From Blastomonas ursincola (GTDB taxonomy: Bacteria; Pseudomonadota; Alphaproteobacteria; Sphingomonadales; Sphingomonadaceae), in assembly GCF_013607875.1 (NCBI RefSeq), contig NZ_VDES01000002.1:1120287-1184286 (forward strand): a stretch of 64,000 nucleotides of DNA, written 5' to 3'. Made by a program: the position numbers and the translations under genes. Position 1 is the first letter of the stretch. The number at the start of each line of letters is the position of its first letter. The notes under the pieces are model-generated. The model was not told the DNA's origin. It made no database searches and saw only the letters and a list, made by a program, of their open reading frames with translations. This document shows positions 24,106 through 33,184 of this stretch, piece by piece.

Positions 24106-26376
24106 ATGACCGATTTCCTGCTCGAACTCCTCTCCGAGGAAATCCCCGCGCGGATGCAGGCCAAGGCCCGTACCGACCTCGAAAAGCTGTTTGCCGACCA
24201 GCTCGCTGCTGCCGGGCTGAAGGCGGAAAGCCTCCAGACCTTCTCGACCCCGCGCCGTCTCGTGCTGATCGCGCGTGGGTTGCCCGAGACGACCGAGGCG
24301 GTGTCCGAGGAGCTGAAAGGCCCGCCCGCCGATGCACCCGATGCCGCAGTCGAGGGCTTTCTGCGCAAGGCGGGGCTGACCCGCGACGCGCTCGAGACCC
24401 GCGACGTCAAGGGGCGTGCGACGCTGTTCGCGGTCATCGCCAAGCCGGGCCGCGCCACCGCCGATGTGCTGTCCGACGCGATCCCCGCGATCGTCCGCGC
24501 CTTTCCCTGGCCCAAGTCGATGCGCTGGGGTGCGGCGAGCCAGACGACGGAATCGCTGCGCTGGGTGCGTCCGCTGCAGGGCATCATCGCGCTCTTGGGC
24601 GGCTATGTCGTGCCGTGCGAGGTCGACGGGCTGGTCGCGGGCAACACCACCGTCGGCCACCGCTTCCACCACAAGGGCGCGGTCACGGTTTCGGGTGTCG
24701 AGGATTATGCCGATGCACTGCGCGCCGCGCATGTGATCGTCGACCATGAGGAACGCGCGAGCATCATCCGCGACGGCGCGGTGAAGGCGGCGGCGGACGC
24801 CGGTTTTGTCCTCGTCGAGGACGAGGGGCTGGTCGTCGAGAATGCCGGGCTGACCGAATGGCCGGTGCCGCTGCTCGGCCGTTTCGACCCGGCATTTCTT
24901 GAGGTCCCGCCTGAGGTCATCCAGCTAACTGCCCGCGTGAACCAGAAATATTTCGTTGTGCAGGATGCGAGCGGCGCGCTCGCCCCGGCATTCGTCTGCA
25001 CCGCCAACATCGCCGCGCATGACGGCGGCCGGGCGATCGTCGCGGGCAACGAGAAGGTGCTGGCGGCGCGGCTCTCCGACGCGCGCTTCTTCTGGGAGCT
25101 CGACCAGAAGAAGACGCTCGAACAGCATGCCGAGAAGCTGAAGAATATCGTCTTCCACGAAAAGCTGGGCACCGTCGCCGACAAGGTCGAACGCGTCGCC
25201 AAGCTCGCCCGCTGGCTGTGCGAAGAGGGGATCATCAAATCCTCCCCGAGCTCGCTCGGGGAGGATCGGGAGCATCTCGCCACCCTCGCCGAAAAGGCCG
25301 CCCACCTTTGCAAGGCCGATCTCGTCACCGAGATGGTCGGCGAATTCCCCGAACTTCAGGGCCTTATGGGCGGTTATTACGCGGCGAAGGAAGGCCTCGA
25401 TCCCCAGGTCGCCGCCGCCATCCGGGACCATTACAAGCCGGTCGGCCAGGGCGATGACGTGCCGACCGATCCGGTGACCGTGGCGGTGAGCCTGGCGGAC
25501 AAGTTGGATACTTTGTTCTCATTTTTCTCTCACGAGATGATCCCATCAGGATCGCGAGACCCGTTTGCCTTGAGACGATCAGGCCTAGCTGTAATCAGCT
25601 TGGTTTCACGCAATCAACTCAGGTTGCCACTCCTTGATGCATTGGCTGAAACACAGCGTGGCTTGCTTCTCCCTGACATCAATTTTGATGAGTGGCGGTC
25701 GAGCATTCGAGCTACCTTTGAGGGTAATCCGAGTGGTCCGATCGATGGTCTAGCTGCAGTAATTATGTGGGCAACTTTGATGTCGGTGAGTGATTTCTTC
25801 GCCGACCGCCTCAAGGTCCAGCAGCGCGAGGCAGGGGTTCGGCACGATCTGATCGACGCGGTGTTCGCGCTCGGGGGTGAGGACGATCTGGTCCGGCTGC
25901 TCGCCCGCGTGAAGGCCTTGCAGGGCTTTGTCGAGACGGGCGAGGGGGGCAATCTGCTCGCCGGGTACAAGCGCGCGGCGAATATTCTGAAGAAGGAAAT
26001 GCCCTCTCCCCTTGAGGGGAGAGGAGGGAGCCGCGAAGCGGCGGAAGGAGAGGGGAAGTCGCCAACCTTTGCGCAGTCCCCCCTCCCAACCCTCCCCCCT
26101 GAAGGGGAGAGGGCTTACGAACTGGAACCTGCCGAGGCCGCGTTGATCGCCGCGCTGGATGCCGCCGAACCCGCTGCCGATGCTGCGATCGCCGCCGAGG
26201 ATTTCGAAGGCGCGATGGCTGCGCTCGCGGCCTTGCGCGCGCCGATCGATGCGTTTTTCGAGAGCGTCACCGTCAACGATGCGGACGCGGCCAAGCGCGA
26301 GGCGCGGCTGAACCTGCTCGCGCGGTTCCGCGCTGCGGTCCACCGCGTCGCCGATTTTTCGAAGATCGAGGGTTAA
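24106..26376 (+). CDS. glyS: Glycyl-tRNA synthetase beta subunit, with in-frame repeat insertions
   Basis: A 756-residue tRNA-binding subunit, longer than the usual about 690. N-terminal TDFLLELLSEEIPARMQ and core segments such as KADLVTEMVGEFPELQGLMGGYYA and DLIDAVFALGGEDDLVRLLARV are typical. Three oddities: a 26-base palindrome (25240-25265) is translated as KSSPSSLGED; a 112-base repeat (26002-26113) adds about 37 residues before ELEPAEAALIAALDAAEP; and the tract 25501-25800 has about 48% GC against about 70% downstream, with rare codons and a divergent protein sequence around SGSRDPFALRR. The frame stays open throughout, so the gene is probably functional. ATG 24106 follows GGGGAG. Confidence 0.93.
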   Translation: MTDFLLELLSEEIPARMQAKARTDLEKLFADQLAAAGLKAESLQTFSTPRRLVLIARGLPETTEAVSEELKGPPADAPDAAVEGFLRKAGLTRDALETRDVKGRATLFAVIAKPGRATADVLSDAIPAIVRAFPWPKSMRWGAASQTTESLRWVRPLQGIIALLGGYVVPCEVDGLVAGNTTVGHRFHHKGAVTVSGVEDYADALRAAHVIVDHEERASIIRDGAVKAAADAGFVLVEDEGLVVENAGLTEWPVPLLGRFDPAFLEVPPEVIQLTARVNQKYFVVQDASGALAPAFVCTANIAAHDGGRAIVAGNEKVLAARLSDARFFWELDQKKTLEQHAEKLKNIVFHEKLGTVADKVERVAKLARWLCEEGIIKSSPSSLGEDREHLATLAEKAAHLCKADLVTEMVGEFPELQGLMGGYYAAKEGLDPQVAAAIRDHYKPVGQGDDVPTDPVTVAVSLADKLDTLFSFFSHEMIPSGSRDPFALRRSGLAVISLVSRNQLRLPLLDALAETQRGLLLPDINFDEWRSSIRATFEGNPSGPIDGLAAVIMWATLMSVSDFFADRLKVQQREAGVRHDLIDAVFALGGEDDLVRLLARVKALQGFVETGEGGNLLAGYKRAANILKKEMPSPLEGRGGSREAAEGEGKSPTFAQSPLPTLPPEGERAYELEPAEAALIAALDAAEPAADAAIAAEDFEGAMAALAALRAPIDAFFESVTVNDADAAKREARLNLLARFRAAVHRVADFSKIEG
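25240..25265. repeat. Perfect palindrome inside glyS
   Basis: TCCTCCCCGAGC / GCTCGGGGAGGA with a 2-base loop, fully within the coding sequence. It is like the intergenic CTCCCC-type repeats. Confidence 0.8.
26002..26113. repeat. 112-base inverted repeat translated within glyS
   Basis: CCCTCTCCCCTT (26002-26013) is the exact reverse complement of AAGGGGAGAGGG (26102-26113). The interior encodes a Pro/Ser/Gly/Glu-rich linker. The type matches intergenic CCCTCTCCCC repeats of sphingomonads. Confidence 0.85.
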
Positions 26377-26418
26377 CTTCGACCGATAACCCATTCAAAC
26401 ACGGACAGGCTGAAGCTG

Positions 26419-29082
26419 ATGACCAAATATGTGTACCGTTTCGGGGGCGGCGCCAATGATGGCGGTGCGGGCAACAAGAATCTGCTCGGCGGCAAGGGCG
26501 CCAATCTCGATGGCATGGCCTCGATCGGCCTGCCGGTGCCCCCCGGCTTCACCATCAGCACCGAAATGTGCACCCGCTATTATCAGGATGGCGAGGTGTT
26601 CCCCGACAGCCTGAAGGCCGAAGTGGCAGAGGGCCTCGCGCATATCGAGGGCGTTACCGGCAAGAAGTTCGGCGATGCCGCCGATCCGCTGCTGGTCTCG
26701 GTCCGTTCGGGCGCGCGCGTCTCGATGCCGGGCATGATGGACACGGTGCTCAACCTCGGCCTCAACGACGAGACCGTGCAGGGCCTCGCCCAGGTGTCGG
26801 GCGACGAGCGTTTCGCCTGGGACAGCTATCGCCGCTTCGTCCAGATGTATTCGGACGTGGTGCTCGGCCTCGACCATGATGCGTTCGAGGAAGCGCTCGA
26901 AATCATGAAGGAAGACAATGGCTTCTTCAGCGATACCGAGATGGAGGCGAAGCACTGGAAGGCGCTGGTCGGCGAATACAAGGCGCTGGTCGAGGACCAG
27001 TGGGGCAAGCCCTTCCCGCAGGACGTGAACGACCAGCTCTGGGGCGCGGTCGCGGCGGTGTTCGGCTCCTGGCAGTCGGAGCGCGCGAAGGTCTATCGCC
27101 GCCTCAACGACATTCCGTCCGAATGGGGCACTGCGGTCAACGTGCAGGCGATGGTGTTCGGCAATATGGGCGACACCTCGGCGACGGGCGTGGCGTTCAC
27201 GCGCAACCCCTCGACCGGCGAGAATCTCTATTACGGTGAGTTCCTGATCAACGCGCAGGGCGAGGACGTGGTCGCGGGCATCCGCACGCCGCAATATCTC
27301 ACCAAGCAGGCGCGCGAGGAGGCGAATGCCAAGCCGCTGAGCATGGAAGAGGCGATGCCGGAAACCTATGCCGAGCTGGCGCGGGTGTTCGACATTCTCG
27401 AAAAGCACTATCGCGACATGCAGGACATCGAGTTCACCGTCGAGCGCGGCAAGCTGTGGATGCTGCAGACCCGATCGGGCAAGCGCACCGCCAAGGCGGC
27501 TTTGCGCATCGCGGTGGAAATGGCCAATGAAGGCCTGATCACCGAGGAAGAGGCGATCGCGCGCGTCGACCCGATGGCGCTCGACCAGCTGCTCCACCCG
27601 TCGCTCGACCCATCTGCGGCGCGCGACGTGCTCACCAAGGGCCTGCCTGCCTCGCCGGGCGCGGCGAGCGGCATCATCGTGTTCGACGCCGATACCGCCG
27701 AGCGCCGCAACGAGATGGGCGATGCGGTGATCCTGGTGCGCATCGAGACCAGCCCCGAGGACATTCACGGCATGCACGCCGCAAGGGGCATCCTCACCGC
27801 GCGCGGCGGCATGACCAGCCACGCGGCGGTGGTGGCGCGCGGCATGGGCCGGCCCTGCGTCTCGGGCGCGGGCAGCCTGTCGATCGACAACAAGGAGCGC
27901 GTGCTGCGCATCGGCAAGCGCGAGCTGCGCGAGGGCGACACGATCACCATCGATGGCGCCTCGGGCGAAGTGATGCTGGGCGAGGTGCCCACCGTGCAGC
28001 CCGAGCTGGTCGGCGATTTCGGCGTGCTGATGGGCTGGGCCGACAAGGTCCGCCGCCTCAAGGTGCGCACCAATGCGGAGACGCCCGAAGATTGCCGCGT
28101 CGCGCGCGATTTCGGCGCGGAAGGCATCGGTCTGTGCCGCACCGAGCACATGTTCTTCGAGGCGAGCCGCATCACCGCGGTGCGCCAGATGATCCTGGCC
28201 GAGGATGAAGCGGGCCGCCGCGCGGCGCTCGAGAAACTGCTGCCCGAACAGCGCGGCGACTTCAACAGCATCTTCGAGGTGATGGCGGGCCTGCCGGTCA
28301 CCATCCGCCTGCTCGATCCGCCGCTGCACGAGTTCCTGCCGCACAGCGAGAGCGAGTTTGCCGAGGTCGCCGAAGCCGCCGGCGTCGGTGTCGAGGTCTT
28401 GAAGCGCCGCGCCAACGAGCTGCACGAGTTCAACCCGATGCTGGGCCATCGCGGCTGCCGTCTGGGCGTGACCTATCCCGAAATCTACGAGATGCAGGCG
28501 CGCGCGATCTTCGAGGCGGCGTGCGATGTCGCGGAGAAGAGCGGCGCGGCTCCTATCCCCGAGGTGATGATCCCGCTGGTCGCGACCCGCCGCGAGCTCG
28601 AGCTGATGAAGAAGGTGGTCGATACCGCCGCCGAGATGGTGTTCGCTGAGAAGGGCCGCCGGATCGAATATCTCGTCGGCACGATGATCGAACTCCCGCG
28701 CGCCGCGCTGATGGCGGACGAGATTGCCGAGGTCGGCGAATTCTTCAGCTTCGGCACCAATGACCTCACCCAGACGACGCTCGGCGTCAGCCGCGACGAT
28801 GCCGGACGGTTCCTCACCCAATATGTCGACAAGGGCATTTTTGCGCGCGACCCGTTCGTCAGCCTCGACATTGAGGGCGTCGGTCAGCTGATCGAGATCG
28901 CGGTCGAAAAGGGCCGCAAGACCCGTCCCGAGATCAAGCTCGGCATCTGCGGCGAACATGGCGGCGATCCGGCGAGCATCGCGTTCTGCGAAACCGCCGG
29001 CCTCGATTATGTCAGCGCCTCGCCCTATCGCGTGCCGATCGCCCGGCTGGCCGCGGCGCAGGCGGCGCTCAAGAAGGGCTGA
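26419..29082 (+). CDS. ppdK: Pyruvate, phosphate dikinase
   Basis: An 887-residue enzyme that interconverts pyruvate, ATP and phosphate with phosphoenolpyruvate, AMP and diphosphate. The N-terminal ATP-grasp region has GGAGNKNLLGGKGANL and VSVRSGARVSMPGMMDTVLNLG. The phosphohistidine is His468 in GGMTSHAAVVARGMGRPCVSG. The C-terminal PEP/pyruvate barrel has GIGLCRTEHMFF and the catalytic Cys region IKLGICGEHGGDP. Full length. It follows glyS by 42 bases and may be read through from it. Confidence 0.96.
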   Translation: MTKYVYRFGGGANDGGAGNKNLLGGKGANLDGMASIGLPVPPGFTISTEMCTRYYQDGEVFPDSLKAEVAEGLAHIEGVTGKKFGDAADPLLVSVRSGARVSMPGMMDTVLNLGLNDETVQGLAQVSGDERFAWDSYRRFVQMYSDVVLGLDHDAFEEALEIMKEDNGFFSDTEMEAKHWKALVGEYKALVEDQWGKPFPQDVNDQLWGAVAAVFGSWQSERAKVYRRLNDIPSEWGTAVNVQAMVFGNMGDTSATGVAFTRNPSTGENLYYGEFLINAQGEDVVAGIRTPQYLTKQAREEANAKPLSMEEAMPETYAELARVFDILEKHYRDMQDIEFTVERGKLWMLQTRSGKRTAKAALRIAVEMANEGLITEEEAIARVDPMALDQLLHPSLDPSAARDVLTKGLPASPGAASGIIVFDADTAERRNEMGDAVILVRIETSPEDIHGMHAARGILTARGGMTSHAAVVARGMGRPCVSGAGSLSIDNKERVLRIGKRELREGDTITIDGASGEVMLGEVPTVQPELVGDFGVLMGWADKVRRLKVRTNAETPEDCRVARDFGAEGIGLCRTEHMFFEASRITAVRQMILAEDEAGRRAALEKLLPEQRGDFNSIFEVMAGLPVTIRLLDPPLHEFLPHSESEFAEVAEAAGVGVEVLKRRANELHEFNPMLGHRGCRLGVTYPEIYEMQARAIFEAACDVAEKSGAAPIPEVMIPLVATRRELELMKKVVDTAAEMVFAEKGRRIEYLVGTMIELPRAALMADEIAEVGEFFSFGTNDLTQTTLGVSRDDAGRFLTQYVDKGIFARDPFVSLDIEGVGQLIEIAVEKGRKTRPEIKLGICGEHGGDPASIAFCETAGLDYVSASPYRVPIARLAAAQAALKKG

Positions 29083-29131
29083 GCGGGTGCTCACACTTCC
29101 CTTGGGGAGGGGAGAAGCACCGAGCATCATA

Positions 29132-29238
29132 CGGTCCCCTGCGAAGGCAGGGGCCCATCTCCCGAGCTTTGCCCGCTCGTGCAACCATTGCAGGAGCCGC
29201 CTGGGCAGGTGATGGGCCCCTGCCTGCGCAGGGGACCG
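29132..29238. repeat. Inverted repeat GGTCCCCTGC / GCAGGGGACC
   Basis: CGGTCCCCTGCGAAGGCAGG at the left and CCTGCGCAGGGGACCG at the right enclose further pairs (GGGCCCATC / GATGGGCCC). It lies after ppdK and is probably mobile-repeat derived. Confidence 0.7.
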
Positions 29239-29339
29239 GCAGGCAGGGGAGAAAGGGCGCACAGCCCCACCCACCAATCGCGCTTGCCATTCCCCCCGAT
29301 CTTCCGGCATAGCCTGTGTCAAAACAGGGAGGGGATCGC

Positions 29340-29918
29340 ATGCGGACCGGGTTTCGCTATGGCATCATGCTGGTCGTCGGGCTCGTTTTGGGCACCGGCG
29401 CGGCGGCGTTGCAGCTCAAGCAGAGCTTTGCCGCGATGGGGATCGAGAACGGACCGTGGCGCACCGGCGAGAAGGTCGGCACCGCCGATGCGAGCGTCGC
29501 CACCCGCGCGACGGTCGCGCTGCGCGGATTGCTGGCGCTGCCCGAGCGCGAGGCGATTTATTTCAACGCATCGACCGACAGCCAAGGGCGCGAGCTGTCC
29601 GGCAAGTGCCGGTACCGCGTCGCCGGCGGTGCGATCAATGCGCGTTGGTGGAGCCTGACGCTTTATGACAAGGCGGGCTATCTCATCCCCAACCCGGCCA
29701 GTGTCTATTCGGTCGGCAGCGCAGCGATCCCGCCCGAGGAAAAGGCGAACTGGACCGTCGATATCGCGCGCCAGCGCACCGGCGCGCACTGGATCGCGAT
29801 GCCCGACGACCAGCCGTTCGAACTGACGCTGCGCGCCTATCATCCCTCGCGCGACCTGCTGGCCAGGCGCGGGAGCGTGCCGCTGCCGCGGATCGAGCGC
29901 GGGGAGTGCGACGCATGA
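29340..29918 (+). CDS. DUF1214 domain protein
   Basis: 192 residues with an N-terminal membrane anchor (GIMLVVGLVLGTGAAAL). The DUF1214 signature is present (YFNASTDSQGRELSG, ARWWSLTLYDKAGYLIPNP, RTGAHWIAMPDDQPFELTLRAYHPS). ATG 29340 with GGAGGGGATC upstream is preferred to 29316. Function unknown. It is coupled to the following DUF1254 gene by an ATGA overlap. Confidence 0.85.
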   Translation: MRTGFRYGIMLVVGLVLGTGAAALQLKQSFAAMGIENGPWRTGEKVGTADASVATRATVALRGLLALPEREAIYFNASTDSQGRELSGKCRYRVAGGAINARWWSLTLYDKAGYLIPNPASVYSVGSAAIPPEEKANWTVDIARQRTGAHWIAMPDDQPFELTLRAYHPSRDLLARRGSVPLPRIERGECDA

Positions 29919-30439
29919 GCCGCTGGATCGGACCCATTGTCGTGGCGGTGATCGCCGCGCTCGCCGCCTGGTACGGCACGCTCGCTGCCGCCCCCAGCGT
30001 CATCATGGACCGCGCCTGGATGCGGCTGGCGGATCAGGCGGGCTATAACCGCATGGCGCACACCCCGCCGGTCGTCGCCGAGCGGCAGACGATCGTGCGG
30101 CCGAGCCCCGACCTTGCCTATTCGATCTGCGCGTTCGATCTCACCCAGGCTCCGCTGGAGGTGATGATCGCGCCGGTGCCCGATCATTACTGGTCGCTGA
30201 CGGTGTTCGACAGCGTGACCGATGTCGCGTTCGTCGAAAGCGATCGCGACACCGGCGGCAAGCCGATCCGCCTTGTGCTGGCGACTGCGGATCAGGCCGT
30301 GCCCAAGGCGGCGCGCAAGGTCGTGATGCCCGATGCCAAGGGCGTCGCGCTGATCCGCGTGCTGCTCAACAACCGGGCGGAGATCGGCGCGGTGGATGCC
30401 TATCGGAAGAAGTCGTTCTGCAGGCCGTTGAAAAGCTGA
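29915..30439 (+). CDS. DUF1254 domain protein
   Basis: 174 residues with an N-terminal hydrophobic anchor (GPIVVAVIAALAAWYGTLAA) and a DUF1254-like core (AYSICAFDLTQAPLEVMIAP, DHYWSLTVFDSVTDVAFVE). In many bacteria DUF1254 and DUF1214 are halves of one protein; here they are two short membrane-anchored proteins that start one inside the stop of the other. A hetero-complex is inferred. Confidence 0.8.
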   Translation: MSRWIGPIVVAVIAALAAWYGTLAAAPSVIMDRAWMRLADQAGYNRMAHTPPVVAERQTIVRPSPDLAYSICAFDLTQAPLEVMIAPVPDHYWSLTVFDSVTDVAFVESDRDTGGKPIRLVLATADQAVPKAARKVVMPDAKGVALIRVLLNNRAEIGAVDAYRKKSFCRPLKS

Positions 30440-30441
30440 TC

Positions 30442-30524
30442 CGTCATTCCCGCGAACGCGGGAATCCCGCTTCTGCGTCAATGGTGAGCCAGAAAGCGGG
30501 ACCCCCGCCTGCGCGGGGGTGACG
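30442..30524. repeat. CGTCATTCCCGCG-type inverted repeat, copy 2
   Basis: It begins CGTCATTCCCGCGAACGCGG and ends CGCGGGGGTGACG. It is the inverse orientation of the copy at 22880-22960. Confidence 0.7.
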
Positions 30525-30679
30525 AGGATGCGCGGCCCACTGACAGCGATGTAAGGAATTTCGCTCCCCTCCCTAGACAAGCGCCGCAGACCCCTGCATA
30601 TCTCCTTTTAACCGAACGATTAAACGAGGCCGCGAATCCCTTGAAGCGGCCCGGATCGAACGCGCAACAGGAGAGCGAC

Positions 30680-31894
30680 ATGGCAACCCGTCCCACCGCT
30701 GCCGAGCTGGCGGACTATGAGGCCCAGGCCGATGCCTGGTTCCGCGAGAACACGCCCAAGGACCCCGGCTTCATGCTGCCGCTGACCTTCATGGAGGTGA
30801 GCACCGACCAGCAGTTTGAGTTTCTCTGCGCCTGGCAGCGCAAGGTCTACGAGGCGGGCTATCTCGGCGCGAGCTGGCCGGTGGAATATGGCGGCGGGGG
30901 CATGCACCCCGATTTCCAGCGCATCGCCACCAAGGTGATGAAGAAGTACGACGGTCCGATCATGCTCAACGCCATCGGCATCGGCTGGGCTGGACCGCTG
31001 ATCCTCGACATCGGCAGCGAGGAAGAGAAGAAGAAATATATCAAGGGCATGCTGAGCGCAGAGGATATCTGGTGCCAGGGTTTCTCCGAGCCCGAAAACG
31101 GCTCCGACCTCGGCAATGCGCAGCTCAAGGCGGTGCGGGACGGCGATGAATATGTGCTCAACGGCTCCAAGATCTGGACCTCGCTGGGCGACCGCGCGAA
31201 ATACATGATCCTGCTCGCACGCACCTCGAACGAGGGGCCGAACAAGTACGCGGGCCTCAGCTTCTTCCTCGCGCCGATGCACGCGCCGGGCATCGAGACG
31301 CGGCGGATCAAGAAGCTGACCGGCGAATATGGCTTCGTCCAGTGCTTCTTCACCGATGCGCGCATCCCCGCCGAATGCCTGATGGGCAATGAAGGCGATG
31401 GCTGGCAGATCGCGATGAAGACGCTCGAGTACGAACGCGGTGCCAAGGTCAATCTGGCGGGCGGCTATTTCCTCAAGGAACTCGATGCGATGGGCGTGGT
31501 CGAACTGGCGCGCCAGTCGCAGCGCGGCGGCAAGGCGCTGCTCGACGATCCGGTGATGAAGGACCGGATGGTCGATTTCATGATCGACATCCAGGCGCTC
31601 AACCTCAACAACCAGCGCCGCCGCATGGGGCCGCTGGTGCAGGACCGGCCGATGGGCCTCGCGCTGATGAACAAGCTCGCGCGCACCGAAATGATCCGCG
31701 AACTGACCGAATTCTCGCTGGCGTTCCAGGGGACGCGCGGCGGTTATTATGTCGACGATCCGTGCGCGGTCGACAATGGCTATTGGCACCGCAGCTATCT
31801 CAACAGCTTCTCCGCCACGATCGGCGGCGGCACGTCCGAAATCCAGCGCAACATCGTCGCCGAGCATGTGCTTGGCCTGCCGAAGGGACGCTAA
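30680..31894 (+). CDS. Acyl-CoA dehydrogenase, larger subunit type
   Basis: 404 residues. FAD and substrate segments include WCQGFSEPENGSDLGNAQ, YVLNGSKIWTSLGDRAKY and the C-terminal TIGGGTSEIQRNIVAEHVLGLPKG. It introduces the alpha-beta double bond of an acyl-CoA. ATG 30680 with AGGAGAG upstream is preferred to 30641. It is followed 2 bases later by a second, dissimilar acyl-CoA dehydrogenase gene, the arrangement of heteromeric enzymes (as in the mycobacterial FadE pairs for steroid side chains). Confidence 0.92.
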   Translation: MATRPTAAELADYEAQADAWFRENTPKDPGFMLPLTFMEVSTDQQFEFLCAWQRKVYEAGYLGASWPVEYGGGGMHPDFQRIATKVMKKYDGPIMLNAIGIGWAGPLILDIGSEEEKKKYIKGMLSAEDIWCQGFSEPENGSDLGNAQLKAVRDGDEYVLNGSKIWTSLGDRAKYMILLARTSNEGPNKYAGLSFFLAPMHAPGIETRRIKKLTGEYGFVQCFFTDARIPAECLMGNEGDGWQIAMKTLEYERGAKVNLAGGYFLKELDAMGVVELARQSQRGGKALLDDPVMKDRMVDFMIDIQALNLNNQRRRMGPLVQDRPMGLALMNKLARTEMIRELTEFSLAFQGTRGGYYVDDPCAVDNGYWHRSYLNSFSATIGGGTSEIQRNIVAEHVLGLPKGR

Positions 31895-31896
31895 AC

Positions 31897-33042
31897 ATGG
31901 CCTTTAGCGAAGAAAATCTCGCCAATCACCTCGGCGGCCTTGGTTACAGCGAGGAGCAGATCGAGCTGATGGACGTCGCCACCAGCTTCTGCCGCGACAA
32001 GTCGCCGATCGACAAGGTGCGCAAGCTGATGGAGGACGAGCGCGGCTATGACCCGCAAGTCTGGCAGGAGATTGCCGAACTGGGCTGGCTGGGCATCGCG
32101 ATCCCCGAGGCGCATGGCGGCGTCGGCCTGTCGATGGCCGAGGTCGCGCCGATCGCCGAGCAGATGGGGCGGCGGCTGCTGACCACGCCGTTCGCGAGCT
32201 GCACCGTGGCGGCGCAGGCGCTGCTTACCGCAGCCGACGAGGCGCAGTGCGGCGAGTGGCTGCCGCGCATCGTCGCGGGCGAGATCGCGACGCTGGCGCT
32301 GTACGAGCCGCACGGTGACTGGACGCTCTCTCATGTCGAGTCGACCGCGAAGCCGAGCGGCGAGGGCTATGCGCTGTCCGGCACCAAGCAGTTCGTCGCC
32401 TATGCCAAGGACGCGGCCTTGGTCATCGCCACGGTCAATGTCGATGGCGCGGTGCGGCTGGCGCTGATCGAGCGCGCCGCGATTGCGGACAGCGCCTTGC
32501 GCCGCGAGATCATCGTCGACGAGACCCGGCGCACCTACGAGCTCACGCTCGACGGCATCAGCATTCCGGCCTCGGCGCTGCTCGATGCGGGCCGATCGGC
32601 CAGCGCGCTCGCCCAGATCGAGCTGGCGAGCGCGCTGCTCCAGGCGGCGGAAATGTGCGGCGGCACGCAGAGCGCGATCGACTACACGATCGAATATCTG
32701 AAAACCCGCAAGCAGTTCGGCAAGCTGATCGGCGAATATCAGGCGCTCAAGCACCCGATCACCAATGCCTATGTCGCTTACGAAAAGGCGCGCTCGCACA
32801 TGCTCAGCGCCGCGCACAATTTCGGCCAGCAGGGCGTGGGCGAGATCGCGGTGCGCATGGCCAAGGCCAGCGCCGACAAGGCGTACAGCTTCGCCGCCGA
32901 TCGCGCGGTCCAGTTCCATGGCGGCTTCGGCTTCACGCACGATTGCGATGCCGGGCTCTATCGCCGCAGCGCGATCTGGCACGCCAGCCAGTTCGGCGAT
33001 GCCGCCTGGCACCGGGCGAAGCTGGCCGAATTGCTGTTCTGA
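31897..33042 (+). CDS. Acyl-CoA dehydrogenase, smaller subunit type
   Basis: 381 residues of the acyl-CoA dehydrogenase fold (LGWLGIAIPEAHGGVGLSMAEVAPIAEQMG, QFHGGFGFTHDCDAGLYRRSA). The sequence is divergent, the nucleotide-loop signature of the partner is not present, and the EXNGSD-like motif is replaced by EPHGDW. It probably forms a complex with the upstream protein. It begins 2 bases after the preceding stop. An enoyl-CoA hydratase gene follows after a repeat. Confidence 0.9.
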   Translation: MAFSEENLANHLGGLGYSEEQIELMDVATSFCRDKSPIDKVRKLMEDERGYDPQVWQEIAELGWLGIAIPEAHGGVGLSMAEVAPIAEQMGRRLLTTPFASCTVAAQALLTAADEAQCGEWLPRIVAGEIATLALYEPHGDWTLSHVESTAKPSGEGYALSGTKQFVAYAKDAALVIATVNVDGAVRLALIERAAIADSALRREIIVDETRRTYELTLDGISIPASALLDAGRSASALAQIELASALLQAAEMCGGTQSAIDYTIEYLKTRKQFGKLIGEYQALKHPITNAYVAYEKARSHMLSAAHNFGQQGVGEIAVRMAKASADKAYSFAADRAVQFHGGFGFTHDCDAGLYRRSAIWHASQFGDAAWHRAKLAELLF

Positions 33043-33067
33043 GCCTGGCGGCGGGAGACACAGAAAA

Positions 33068-33135
33068 CTTCGCGCCTTCGCGTCTTCGCGTGAAACAAAA
33101 AGACTGGGTTCACGCGAAGGCGCGAAGCCGCGAAG
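33068..33135. repeat. TTCGCG-type inverted repeat, copy 2
   Basis: CTTCGCGCCTTCGCGTCTTCG pairs, with slippage, with CGCGAAGGCGCGAAGCCGCG. It is the same family as 15198-15282, here inside an operon before the enoyl-CoA hydratase. Confidence 0.7.
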
Positions 33136-33184
33136 AAAACAGGAAATGTTCCGGCTGCGCCGGTTTTGATCTGGAGAGTTAGAT

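Noticed and set aside
26395..29322. A 975-codon open frame opposite ppdK
   Set aside because: The plus strand encodes a full pyruvate phosphate dikinase; the opposite frame has no recognisable domain.
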